Source of the DNA: Paenibacillus sp. USDA918EY
GTDB taxonomy: Bacteria; Bacillota; Bacilli; Paenibacillales; Paenibacillaceae
Assembly: GCF_009870825.1 (NCBI RefSeq)
Contig: NZ_WTWY01000002.1
Coordinates: forward strand, 248,001 to 312,000
DNA: 64,000 nt
Reading direction: 5' to 3'
The notes beneath the pieces are model-generated. The model saw only the letters and a program-made list of their open reading frames with translations. It made no database searches and was not told where the DNA came from. Both the position numbers and the translations under genes were made by a program. Positions 51,348 through 58,930 of this stretch are shown piece after piece; the first letter of the stretch is position 1, and each line of letters begins with the position of its first letter.

Positions 51348-51864
51348 GGTATAATTCGCCTCCCGCGCTCATTTTCCCCCGCAGCTGCTTTAAGCCTTGG
51401 TGAAGCCACGTTTTTACGGTTCCCTCCGGTTTGTCCAGCACTTTCGCGATTTCGGCAAGCGTCATGTCCTGATAATATTTGAGCGTCAGCACATGCCGGT
51501 ATTTCGGCCGCAGCCGCTGCATCCCCTGATGCAGGTCGAGCCTGCTGTCGCTGATCATTTCGGCCGCGCGTTCTTCCCTCTCCACGTTTAAAGGAAGCAG
51601 CCGCTTCCTCCGCTTCTGTTCATCGATGCAGCAGCGAATCAAAATCCGGATCAGCCATGCCTGGAACGCCGAAGGGTCCTTCAGCTTGCCGTAGTTCATC
51701 CAGGCTTTGCACACCGCTTCCTGCACCGCCTCGAGCGCATCGGCCTCATGATCCAAATAGCTGTATGCGATGCCGTACAGCTTTCTCTTTAATCCGGATA
51801 CCTGGGCGTAAAACGTCTCCTCATCTCCTTGGCTGGCAGCGGCGGAACGTTTCGGGTCCACCAT
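51337..51864 (-). CDS. ECF sigma factor (module 1)
   Basis: A 175-residue sigma-70 family protein with region 2 (EALEAVQEAVCKAWMNYGKL, then FQAWLIRILIRCCIDEQKRR) and region 4 (LKYYQDMTLAEIAKVLDKPEG, then TVKTWLHQGLKQLRGK). It directs RNA polymerase to envelope-stress promoters. It is co-transcribed with the overlapping anti-sigma gene. A putative self-recognised promoter lies about 100 bases upstream. Confidence 0.93.
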   Translation of the reverse strand: MVDPKRSAAASQGDEETFYAQVSGLKRKLYGIAYSYLDHEADALEAVQEAVCKAWMNYGKLKDPSAFQAWLIRILIRCCIDEQKRRKRLLPLNVEREERAAEMISDSRLDLHQGMQRLRPKYRHVLTLKYYQDMTLAEIAKVLDKPEGTVKTWLHQGLKQLRGKMSAGGELYHGK

Positions 51865-51962
51865 AAACGTTGCCCCTTTCCTGCATTTTCACCGGCCGGT
51901 GAAGTTCATCGACGGATCGGGCTTGCCGGAATCGATGAAGGATTTTGCAAATTCCATACTTA

Positions 51963-51991
51963 TAAGACAGCGACGAAACGCAAACGGTTTT
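51963..51991 (-). promoter_or_regulatory. Possible ECF-type autoregulatory promoter
   Basis: On the minus strand AAAACC (51986-51991), a 16-base spacer and TGTCTTA (51963-51969). This fits the AAC-type -35 and GTC-containing -10 used by ECF sigma factors. Not proven. Confidence 0.5.
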
Positions 51992-52032
51992 ATTTTTTTC
52001 GGCATTGCCGGCGTTGGCCAAGACGAAGCAGC

Positions 52033-52061
52033 AAAAAAGCAGCCCCCGCTTCGGAAGCTGC
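52033..52061 (-). terminator. Terminator of the Rrf2 gene
   Basis: On the minus strand GCAGCTTCCG pairs with CGGGGGCTGC (one G-T pair), followed by TTTTTT. Confidence 0.85.
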
Positions 52062-52086
52062 CTGTTTTATAGCCATAATTTTGACG

Positions 52087-52521
52087 TTACACCGGGTCCG
52101 CGGTGCCGGCCTCGACGATTTGGCGTTTGACGTCCTTCATCGTAATTCCGTCTAAATAACGCTCCAGCGCCGATTCCCCGCCGTTGTAGATTTGATCCAT
52201 AACCCCCTGGATATTGGACGCGACCTCGCAAGGAAGCTCCTCGCCGCCGGAACACCATCCCGGCTTCAAGGAACCTCGGGCAAGCAGGCGATACAAGTCT
52301 CCCAGCGTCGCGTTTTCCGTTTCCGGATTCAGCAGGTATCCTCCGCCGACGCCCTCCTTTGTCGCCACGTACCCATGCTTGCGCAGCAGGCCGAGCACTT
52401 TGCGGATGCGGGCGGGATGCGTGCAGACGCTTTTGGCGATTTCCTCGCTGTTAGCCATATGTTCCTCTTTTACGCTAAGAAGGGTTAAACAATGGACGGC
52501 AATGTTAAACTCACTATTCAT
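52087..52521 (-). CDS. Rrf2 family transcriptional regulator
   Basis: A 144-residue protein. The winged helix (NSEEIAKSVCTHPARIRKVL, then GYVATKEGVGGGYLLN) is followed by the dimer helix. Cysteines lie in the recognition helix (VCTHP) and in the linker (GWCSGGEELPCEV). Two linker Cys could bind a cluster or form a disulfide, but the three-Cys pattern of IscR/NsrR is not complete. An inverted repeat just upstream suggests self-control. Target genes unknown. Confidence 0.88.
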   Translation of the reverse strand: MNSEFNIAVHCLTLLSVKEEHMANSEEIAKSVCTHPARIRKVLGLLRKHGYVATKEGVGGGYLLNPETENATLGDLYRLLARGSLKPGWCSGGEELPCEVASNIQGVMDQIYNGGESALERYLDGITMKDVKRQIVEAGTADPV

Positions 52522-52537
52522 TTTTGCTCCTCCTTAT

Positions 52538-52560
52538 ACTGTAATTATATGGTTAACAGT
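52538..52560. promoter_or_regulatory. Inverted repeat upstream of the Rrf2 gene
   Basis: ACTGT, 13 bases, ACAGT, located 17-39 bases before the start codon. Likely operator of the Rrf2 protein. Confidence 0.5.
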
Positions 52561-52765
52561 TGCTGATGTCAACCTGGGCCGACCGTTTCTCCAAGCTTTC
52601 CCGGGGACGCTCTGACGTATCGTGTACCGTTACATTACTAGTGTATCTTCGCGCTGAAAAGATAAACCCCATCCTTGTGATTTTATCTTGTTTCGGGTTT
52701 GCGTTACAATAGGGATACCGGAAGACGACTTCCGCGAATTTTGGACAAGGAGCTGACACCGGACC

Positions 52766-52792
52766 ATGATCCATTACATTCGTTTGCGTTAA
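52766..52792 (+). CDS. Leader peptide MIHYIRLR
   Basis: Eight codons with AAGGAG upstream (52747-52752, a rather long 13-base spacing). Residues 6-8 are Arg-Leu-Arg, a '+x+' motif known to stall ribosomes when a macrolide is bound. The known ErmD leader starts MTHSMRLR, nearly the same layout. It should act as a sensor and have no function as a peptide. Confidence 0.75.
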   Translation: MIHYIRLR

Positions 52793-52797
52793 TGAGA

Positions 52798-52869
52798 GGT
52801 GCAGGTTTAAATCAGCCCGGCCGCTTTTTTTCGAAGCCTGAGCCGAGGTTTATTTAACTGCGCCTTTTT
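52798..52869 (+). terminator. Attenuator terminator after the leader peptide
   Basis: GGTGCAG pairs with CTGCGCC, extended by TT/AA and AAAT/ATTT with two small bulges, then TTTTT. It would stop transcription when the leader is translated without stalling. Confidence 0.7.
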
Positions 52870-52927
52870 CATTTGACCCGGGATTTGCAAAATCCCGAAC
52901 CAAACGAATGAATGGGGTGTATTTGAA

Positions 52928-53821
52928 TTGTCCAAAAAAGAACATATGTTATCGCTGGCTGGCCTGCTGGCCCGCCACGTATCCCTTTTCCGCTGCCCGG
53001 TCTGCGGCATGGCCATGAACTTGGCGAACGAACGCAGCCTGTCGTGTACGTCGGGCCATCTGTTCGATCTCTCCCGCGACGGGTACGTTCACCTGATGCC
53101 GAACGCGAAGCCGGGCAAATACGATAAAGAGCTGTTTGCGGCGCGCAAGCTGATCAACGGCAGCGGGTATTTTAACGGGTTGCTGGAAGAGCTGTTTGCC
53201 GTCATAGCGGAACATTTCGGGCCGGAACCAGCCGCCCCGTTGTCGGTCCTGGATGCCGGATGCGGCGAAGGATCGCATTTGTCCGCTCTTCAAGCCCATC
53301 TGGAGTCCCGCCTGCATCGGGACGTCATCGCGGTCGGGGCGGATCTGTCCAAACCGGGCGTCAGGACCGCGGCCAAAGGAAACCCCCGCGCCCTTTGGTG
53401 CGTGGCCGATTTGGCCCGCAGCCCGTTTCAAGACGAAAGTTTCGACGTTATCACGAACATATTGTCCCCCTCCAACTACGGGGAATTCCGAAGGCTGCTC
53501 GCCAACGGCGGCATGCTGGCCAAAGTGGTCCCGGGACCGGAATATTTGCGGGAACTCCGGCAATTTCTGTACGGCCGCCAGGCCCGGCGGGACAAGGATC
53601 CGGAACGTACGGCCGCTTTGTTCGCCGAACATTTTCCGGATATGGAAGAGCGGCGCGTTCGATACGAAACGCTGCTCGACCCGCGGCATTTGGAGGCGAT
53701 GCTCCGGATGACGCCGCTGTCCTGGCATGCGCCCGAGGAACAGGTTCGTCGGCTGCTCGCCCAAAGCTCCTTTAGGATGACATTCGATTTCTATATTTTA
53801 TGGGGCAAACATTTTAGATAG
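52928..53821 (+). CDS. 23S rRNA (guanine-N1)-methyltransferase, RlmA family
   Basis: A 297-residue SAM-dependent enzyme. The N-terminal zinc site is FRCPVCGMAMNLANERSLSC with GHLFDLSRDGYVHLM following. The SAM-binding motif is VLDAGCGEGSHLSALQ near residue 112, and ITNILSPSNYGEFRRLL follows. RlmA(II)/TlrB members of Gram-positives methylate G748 of 23S rRNA in the macrolide tunnel and can give tylosin-type resistance; RlmA(I) modifies G745. The start is TTG after GGGGTG. The leader suggests macrolide-induced expression. Confidence 0.9.
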   Translation: MSKKEHMLSLAGLLARHVSLFRCPVCGMAMNLANERSLSCTSGHLFDLSRDGYVHLMPNAKPGKYDKELFAARKLINGSGYFNGLLEELFAVIAEHFGPEPAAPLSVLDAGCGEGSHLSALQAHLESRLHRDVIAVGADLSKPGVRTAAKGNPRALWCVADLARSPFQDESFDVITNILSPSNYGEFRRLLANGGMLAKVVPGPEYLRELRQFLYGRQARRDKDPERTAALFAEHFPDMEERRVRYETLLDPRHLEAMLRMTPLSWHAPEEQVRRLLAQSSFRMTFDFYILWGKHFR

Positions 53822-53850
53822 TGAATATTTCGGAACATCTTTTCCGCTAA

Positions 53851-53899
53851 AAAAAGCGTACCTCATTTCCAGCATCAAGCTGGAGGAGGTACGCTTTTT
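53851..53899. terminator. Bidirectional terminator
   Basis: AAAAAGCGTACCTC pairs perfectly with GAGGTACGCTTTTT, with an inner CCAGC/GCTGG hairpin, between convergent genes. Confidence 0.9.
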
Positions 53900-53971
53900 C
53901 GATTTGTCGTATAGTCTTCCTGCCGTTTACCCGTTTTTTGGCGCGGAGCTCAATCCGGAATTTCCATGATA

Positions 53972-55588
53972 TCAGTAGGCCGGCGGAGCCGCGTTTTCCA
54001 GGCCGGGGATCGACTTGCCCTTCGGCAGCTCAAAGGACCATTCCACGTTGTCGTACCATTTGTCGGTGACGGTGCGGATGAGCGTCGCCTTTTCCGGCAG
54101 CTTGCCCATTCCGTTCACGATAAAACCGGGATCCCCCGCGGCTTCGTTTAATACACCCCATCCAACCGATCCTCTGTACGTCACCGGGTATTCCTTCCCG
54201 TCCGAATCCTTCACGATCCATTCGTCATGGTTGAACATATTGCGGAATTTCCCATTCATCCGGATCAGGCTTACGGTCGGGCCCGTACCCTTCTGCAGAT
54301 TGGGATCGCGGTCGACCCAAAAATCGCTCAGCGTCAGTTCGTCCCCCTGGTCCTTGAAAACAACCGGATGCCGTTTCAGCTCGTTTGGAACGAGCTCCAC
54401 CGAACCGCTGCTGCGGATTGGAATAGAGTATCCGTCAAACACGAAACGCAGCTTCTGGCTGTCGTATGGCAGGTACCGGAACGTAAAGGTCCAGTGGCGT
54501 TTGCCTCCGCGAAACTCGCTGTTCTGCGAGATGATCGTTTCCATATGCGGGGCCCTTAGATTGTTTACGCTCGATATGTCTTCCCCCTGCTCGTTTTCAA
54601 AATGGAACATGAGCTGCTGGTCGGCTTCAAGCCCGCCCGGTGAACGTTTGGCCGCTTCGCGGCTCAAAGACGTGCTTAACTCCAGCCGCACCCCGCTAGG
54701 CGTGCGAACCAGCTTTTCCATTTGGATCAGCATGCCGTCAGGCGTCTTATATTTCTCATGCAGCGGCGTCGTGATGTTCATCGCGTTGGCTTTTTGCATG
54801 TCCAGTTTGAACCGGAAATCCCAGTTTCCCTCGACGACCCTCTCGGTATAAGGAATTTTCAGCCGATCGACGTGCGCTTCCACGATCAGCGCATCCATCG
54901 GAATCTCCTTTACGAAAACAAACGTCAATTTTTCGACCGAATCCGAGCCTTCGATCCCCCGCAGCTCCGCCACCTCGTTTCCGCTAAGATCCGTGATGTG
55001 GAGATCATTCCAATCAATCGCATAAACGAGGGCTTTCCCTTGCGGGTCCGTCACCTTTACGCCCATCACGAGCCTTGTGGCATCGGCAACCACCTCGTCG
55101 ATTTCGAGGGCATAGCCTTTATCCTTCACCTTTACATGGGGATTTTGCACAATGCCAAGCTTGCGGGCATCGAGCATCCCGCTGTCCGACGTCTCATTCG
55201 AAAAAATGGACCTGACCCAATCGGCGATCGACGGCTGGGCGTACAAGGTAAAGGTGCCGGTGACGATCAAAAGCAGCGCCGCCCACAGCGCGCTTTTTTT
55301 GATGATGCGGCCGGTCCTGCGCGTCCGTTTGAAGGGAATCACAAGCATCCGCTCTCCGGACTCGTTCTCGATCTCGACGTCGGCCAGGGAAGCCATTACC
55401 CGCTCCGTAAATCCGTCAGGCAAAGCCGCCCGAAAAAGCAGCTCCCCCCATGCCCTTTCCTCTTCCTCCGCCAGCCGCAGCAGCGATTGGCATTCAGGGC
55501 ATGTTTGCGTATGGAGACGCGTTTCTTCATCCACACTATTTCCAGACCGAATGGACTCTTTGATCTGCGACAGCTTCGAGCATCTCAT
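53972..55588 (-). CDS. Anti-sigma factor with zinc finger and DUF4179 domain
   Basis: A 538-residue single-pass protein. The cytoplasmic part has an anti-sigma zinc motif (LHTQTCPECQSLL, HxxxCxxC) near residue 26. A membrane helix (SALWAALLLIVTGTFTLYA) lies near 100. A large extracellular beta-rich region (DUF4179/DUF5643) of about 420 residues follows. The ATG lies 53 bases inside the sigma gene and has a GGAGGGG site, so the long overlap is real. It should sequester the partner sigma factor. Confidence 0.88.
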   Translation of the reverse strand: MRCSKLSQIKESIRSGNSVDEETRLHTQTCPECQSLLRLAEEEERAWGELLFRAALPDGFTERVMASLADVEIENESGERMLVIPFKRTRRTGRIIKKSALWAALLLIVTGTFTLYAQPSIADWVRSIFSNETSDSGMLDARKLGIVQNPHVKVKDKGYALEIDEVVADATRLVMGVKVTDPQGKALVYAIDWNDLHITDLSGNEVAELRGIEGSDSVEKLTFVFVKEIPMDALIVEAHVDRLKIPYTERVVEGNWDFRFKLDMQKANAMNITTPLHEKYKTPDGMLIQMEKLVRTPSGVRLELSTSLSREAAKRSPGGLEADQQLMFHFENEQGEDISSVNNLRAPHMETIISQNSEFRGGKRHWTFTFRYLPYDSQKLRFVFDGYSIPIRSSGSVELVPNELKRHPVVFKDQGDELTLSDFWVDRDPNLQKGTGPTVSLIRMNGKFRNMFNHDEWIVKDSDGKEYPVTYRGSVGWGVLNEAAGDPGFIVNGMGKLPEKATLIRTVTDKWYDNVEWSFELPKGKSIPGLENAAPPAY

Positions 55589-56141
55589 GCTTGATCCCCT
55601 CCTTATCCTTGACCATTTTGCATAAGGACTTTTTGGCCCGGTGAAGCCGGTTCCGCACCTGATTCACTTTAATGCCGGCAATCCCGGCGATCTCTTCATA
55701 ACTCAGCTCGTTCGTATATCTCAAAAGCAGCACAATGCGGTATTTCTCGGGCAGCCGTTCGATGAGCTCCCGCACTTCCCCGCCGGTTTCCTTGCGCAGA
55801 TAGGCCAGCTCAGGCGTTTCGGCATGGTGCCTCCCCTGGCTGAGCAAACTGTCATCCGCCGGCGTGTCTTTTTTTTTCCGGTTTGCGTCCCTCATCACGT
55901 TCACGGCGATGGTATACAGCCAGGAGGCAAAGCTGGAGTCCTCCCTGAAGCTGGCAAGCTTGCGGTAAGCTCTCAGAAAAGCTTCCTGCGTATAATCCTG
56001 GGCGTCCTGCGGACCGGCCCCCATGCCCAGAAGCAAACCGTATATTTTGTTTTTATGTGTGTCCACCAGCTGCGCGAAGCTGTCCTTATGGCCGGCCAGC
56101 ACCTGTTTGACCAGCGCAGCGTCCCGTGACGGGTCTGTCAT
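55536..56141 (-). CDS. ECF sigma factor (module 2)
   Basis: A 201-residue sigma factor. Region 2 is DAQDYTQEAFLRAYRKLASF, then SFASWLYTIAVNVMRDANRK. Region 4 is LLLRYTNELSYEEIAGIAGI, then KVNQVRNRLHRAKKSL. It overlaps the anti-sigma gene. A CGTCTA element about 40 bases upstream may be part of an ECF promoter, but the spacing to the GGAAAC before it (12 bases) is short. Confidence 0.93.
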   Translation of the reverse strand: MTDPSRDAALVKQVLAGHKDSFAQLVDTHKNKIYGLLLGMGAGPQDAQDYTQEAFLRAYRKLASFREDSSFASWLYTIAVNVMRDANRKKKDTPADDSLLSQGRHHAETPELAYLRKETGGEVRELIERLPEKYRIVLLLRYTNELSYEEIAGIAGIKVNQVRNRLHRAKKSLCKMVKDKEGIKHEMLEAVADQRVHSVWK

Positions 56142-56235
56142 AAAGATCCTCCCCTGCTCTCTCTACCTCTGACCTTTCATATATGATGTAGACGAACGAA
56201 GCGGGCGTTTCCTCTCGCTTTTTCCGAAAAATATC

Positions 56236-56286
56236 CCCGCAAAAAGCGGAACATTGGCTTCGAAGCCGAATGAGCGCTTTGCAGGG
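56236..56286. repeat. Palindromic repeat family II, copy 2
   Basis: CCCGCAAAAAGCG and CGCTTTGCAGGG form outer arms around ATTGGCTTCGAAGCCGAAT. Same layout as 43963-44007. It lies in the 390-base gap 56142-56531. Confidence 0.7.
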
Positions 56287-56311
56287 ACAACGGAAACTTC
56301 CCTATCTCTTC

Positions 56312-56343
56312 AAAAAAAGGAGCCCTTCAAAAATGAAGGGCCC
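56312..56343 (-). terminator. Minus-strand terminator without an obvious gene
   Basis: On the minus strand GGGCCCTTCA pairs with TGAAGGGCTCC, followed by seven T residues. The sequence above it on this strand (56344-56460) has no open frame, so a short RNA is possible. Confidence 0.65.
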
Positions 56344-56461
56344 AAAATCAGATTAGACATATGAAAGGGTTTACAAAACCATTATAGTATGAAACTGTCT
56401 TTTTGGAAACGCTTTTTTTCAAAAGAAGGCGGCTTATGCAACATGCGGGTAAAAAATCCGA

Positions 56462-56506
56462 TTGCAAAAAACTAATGTGATTAGTTATAATGCTAATAAG
56501 ATTAGT
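56462..56506 (+). promoter_or_regulatory. Promoter with two tandem operators, MBL/TetR operon
   Basis: TTGCAA (56462-56467), an 18-base spacer and TATAAT (56486-56491). ACTAAT-GTG-ATTAGT (56471-56485) lies within the spacer and GCTAAT-AAG-ATTAGT (56492-56506) just after the -10. Both are the same palindrome. The TetR protein encoded at 57250 is the likely binder. Confidence 0.75.
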
Positions 56507-56531
56507 TTTGCGTATGGGAGGATGATTGTTT

Positions 56532-57248
56532 ATGAAAAAAACAACGGTTCATCAAGTTACCCAGCTTTCCTTTATGCCCCGCCTGTTCCCCGTCAATGTG
56601 TATCTTGTCGAAGAAGAGGACGGCTTGACCTTAATCGACGCAGGCATGCCGTTCAGCCTGAAGGGGATTTTAAAAGCGGCGAAGTCGCTCGGCAAACCGA
56701 TAACCCGCATCCTTCTCACCCATGCCCATGGAGATCATGTCGGTGCTTTGGACGGACTGAAGGAAGCCGTCCCAAGCGCTGAAGTGTATATATCGCGCCG
56801 GGATCAGGCCCTTTTGGCCGGCAGCCGCGCCCTTGAGGACGGGGAGCCGCAAATGCCGATCAAAGGCGACGTCCCGAAAAACATGCGCACGAAACCGGAT
56901 CGCCTCCTGACGGACGGAGAACGGATCGGCTCGCTTCTGGCCATCGCCACTCCCGGACACACGCCCGGCCATATGGCATTCCTCGATACCCGGAGCAACG
57001 TCCTGATCGCGGGCGACGCTTTCCAGCTCCGGGGCGGCATGGCGGTATCCGGCGATATGCGGCCGCTTTTCCCTTTTCCCGCGATGGCGACCTGGAATAA
57101 AGAAGCGGCCCTTGCCAGCGCCCGCCGCCTGGCCGGTTTAACGCCGTCCTGGCTGGCCGTCGGTCACGGCCGGATGCTCAAGCAGCCTGCGGAAGCGATA
57201 AACGAAGCGATCCGTCGCGCCGAAGCCGCTTTTCGGGAGGTGAAATAA
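56532..57248 (+). CDS. MBL-fold metallo-hydrolase
   Basis: A 238-residue metallo-beta-lactamase-fold enzyme. The metal motif is THAHGDHVGAL (HxHxDH) near residue 60, with further ligands in ATPGHTPGHMAFLD and VGHGRM. It is closer to general hydrolases (lactonases, glyoxalase II-like) than to beta-lactamases; no signal peptide. The ATG at 56532 has GGGAGG ten bases before; TTG at 56526 is possible. One base separates its stop from the next ATG, so both are coupled. Confidence 0.88.
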   Translation: MKKTTVHQVTQLSFMPRLFPVNVYLVEEEDGLTLIDAGMPFSLKGILKAAKSLGKPITRILLTHAHGDHVGALDGLKEAVPSAEVYISRRDQALLAGSRALEDGEPQMPIKGDVPKNMRTKPDRLLTDGERIGSLLAIATPGHTPGHMAFLDTRSNVLIAGDAFQLRGGMAVSGDMRPLFPFPAMATWNKEAALASARRLAGLTPSWLAVGHGRMLKQPAEAINEAIRRAEAAFREVK

Positions 57249-57249
57249 G

Positions 57250-57822
57250 ATGGCCAAAATGGGCCTTGACCGCCACACCCTTCTTGTCGCCGCCGCCGAG
57301 CTCGCCGATGAATCCGGCCTGGACTCGCTGACGCTGGCGGCGCTGGCGCAAAAGCTGAAGGTGCGCTCCCCTTCCCTTTATAACCATGTGAACGGCCTTC
57401 CCGATTTGCGGGCGGCGCTGACCGTCTACTGCATCCGCCTTCTCGTCGAGACGACGCGGGATGCGGTCATCGGCAAAACGGGAGACGAAGCCGTCCAAAA
57501 CCTGTGCAAAGCGTACCTTGGTTTCGCCCGTTCCCGCCCCGGCTTGTACGAAGCCTTTTATAAGGTAAATACGCAGCAGCATGAAGAACTCGAATCGGTG
57601 AAACAGGAACTGCTGAACCTCTTTTTGCGGATCATGGAGCCCTACGGGCTCGGGGAAAAAGAAACGCTGCACGCCATCCGCGGGCTGCGCAGCCTTTTGC
57701 ACGGATTTGCGTCGCTCGAGCAGCACGGGGGCTTCCAAATGGACCTGCGAGTGGATGAAAGCGTGGCGTACGTTTTGCAGGCGTTTCTGCGTGGATTGCA
57801 CGCGGAAAGAGGCCGATCATAA
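57250..57822 (+). CDS. TetR/AcrR regulator with WHG-type C-terminal domain
   Basis: A 190-residue regulator. The N-terminal helix-turn-helix (LTLAALAQKLKVRSPSLYNH) contains the usual Tyr-Asn-His. The C-terminus ends in a TetR_C_33/WHG-like domain (GLRSLLHGFASLEQHGGFQM). The ribosome site is GGGAGGTGAAAT inside the previous gene's end. It likely represses itself and the MBL hydrolase through the two palindromes upstream. Confidence 0.88.
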   Translation: MAKMGLDRHTLLVAAAELADESGLDSLTLAALAQKLKVRSPSLYNHVNGLPDLRAALTVYCIRLLVETTRDAVIGKTGDEAVQNLCKAYLGFARSRPGLYEAFYKVNTQQHEELESVKQELLNLFLRIMEPYGLGEKETLHAIRGLRSLLHGFASLEQHGGFQMDLRVDESVAYVLQAFLRGLHAERGRS

Positions 57823-57924
57823 GCGATAAATGTCATACGATGGTCAAGTTTACTTCTTGCCTGGCGTGATATAATATAGTTATACGTGATTAATTATATC
57901 TTTACGCAGAGAGGAGTCTTGAAC

Positions 57925-58461
57925 TTGGCTCATATTAGTCCCTCGTATCTTCAAATCGGATCTACCGTGGGGGCTCTGGTTATGGCGCTTCTGGTCATTT
58001 TCGTCCGTTTGAGGGCCAGCAATAGACCTGTAACGATCAAAAAAATCATCATCCCGCCGCTGGGCATGGCAACAGGCTTCCTGATGTTCGTGGCGCCGCA
58101 AGTCCGGGTTCCATGGCTTTGGGCTTTGGCCGCCTTTCTCGTCGGCTGGTTTTTATTTTCATATCCGCTCATTCGCAGCACCAAATTCGAAGTTTCGGAA
58201 GGACAGGTGTTTGCCAGACGTTCCAAAAGCTTCGTCGTCATTTTGTTCGCCCTGCTGATCGTTCGGACCGTCCTTCACCAGGTCATTGACGAATACGTTT
58301 CGATACCGCAATCCGGCGCGCTCTTTTTCCTGCTGGCGTTCGGCATGATCCTCCGCTGGAGGGTGTTTATGCTGAAGCAGTATCGCTCCATTGAAGCGTC
58401 GGGCGAACTAAACGGCAATCCGGTGCCGGAGAGCTCTACCCCACCGAACGCCCAATCATAA
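57925..58461 (+). CDS. ccdC: CcdC family protein (cytochrome c biogenesis-associated)
   Basis: A 178-residue membrane protein with about five helices. It matches the CcdC pattern: FVRLRASNRPVTIKKIIIPP, GMATGFLMFVAPQVRVPW and a cytoplasmic segment STKFEVSEGQVFARRSKSFV. The B. subtilis homologue lies beside ccdA but is not essential for cytochrome c maturation. The TTG at 57925 has GAGGAG eight bases before. Single gene. Confidence 0.85.
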   Translation: MAHISPSYLQIGSTVGALVMALLVIFVRLRASNRPVTIKKIIIPPLGMATGFLMFVAPQVRVPWLWALAAFLVGWFLFSYPLIRSTKFEVSEGQVFARRSKSFVVILFALLIVRTVLHQVIDEYVSIPQSGALFFLLAFGMILRWRVFMLKQYRSIEASGELNGNPVPESSTPPNAQS

Positions 58462-58485
58462 CCGAATAGCTTAAAATATAGAAAT

Positions 58486-58525
58486 ACCGCCTTTTTGCGT
58501 GATCCGCCGCACAAGGCGGTTTTTC
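58486..58525 (+). terminator. Terminator of ccdC
   Basis: ACCGCCTT pairs with AAGGCGGT, followed by TTTTT. Confidence 0.85.
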
Positions 58526-58651
58526 CTTATGGATCCTTCAAGCAGCTTTTTGCTTGCATCTTGCGGCGTTCAAGGGTATATTGCTGTATGGAAATGCAGA
58601 ACCTAAGGCAGAAAGACGGAAAGCGTGGCAACATTTTCATCAAGGTGCAGT

Positions 58652-58669
58652 TTGTTGAAATTGTCACAA
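58652..58669. promoter_or_regulatory. Weak Rex-type site
   Basis: TTGTTGAAATTGTCACAA, three mismatches to TTGTGAA-N4-TTCACAA. It lies 55 bases before the stronger site. Confidence 0.4.
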
Positions 58670-58723
58670 TTTGCGCACAAAAATGGAGGAAAACAGAGAG
58701 ATTGGGACCAAGAAGACGTATAC

Positions 58724-58741
58724 TTGTGTAAAACTTCACAA
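58724..58741. promoter_or_regulatory. Rex operator upstream of the ndh operon
   Basis: TTGTGTAAAACTTCACAA matches the Rex consensus TTGTGAA-N4-TTCACAA with one mismatch. In B. subtilis the NADH-sensing repressor Rex controls the same gene pair (yjlC-ndh). The remaining leader (58742-58930) has ATGTTAACAT and a TAGACCC/GGGTCTA hairpin followed by a T-run, a possible attenuator. Confidence 0.8.
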
Positions 58742-58930
58742 TTTGTGCTTAACGCTTGAAATGCCTCATTATCCTTTTGGTGAACATTATGTTAACATAG
58801 GTAATGATGAGTTAGATTGCGGCCTTTTTCACTTGGGGAAGGTCTGTTGCTTCTAGACCCCTCTGCCCAAAAAGGGTCTATTAGCCCTTTTTAAAATAAA
58901 ATTAAGCACTGCTGCTTACGCAAAGGAGAA

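Larger units (their letters stand above)
52705..52927 (+). promoter_or_regulatory. Macrolide-type attenuator leader of the rlmA-like gene
   Basis: A TACAAT (-10, 52705-52710) precedes a leader with four elements. First, a CGGAAG/CTTCCG hairpin. Second, an eight-codon open frame (52766-52792). Third, a terminator (52798-52812 with 52852-52864, then TTTTT) starting six bases after the leader stop. Fourth, a CGGGAT/ATCCCG hairpin before the gene's ribosome site. CATTCGTTTG inside the leader frame (52777-52786) is perfectly complementary to CAAACGAATG (52901-52910) next to the GGGGTG site. A ribosome stalled in the leader would change this folding. Confidence 0.75.
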
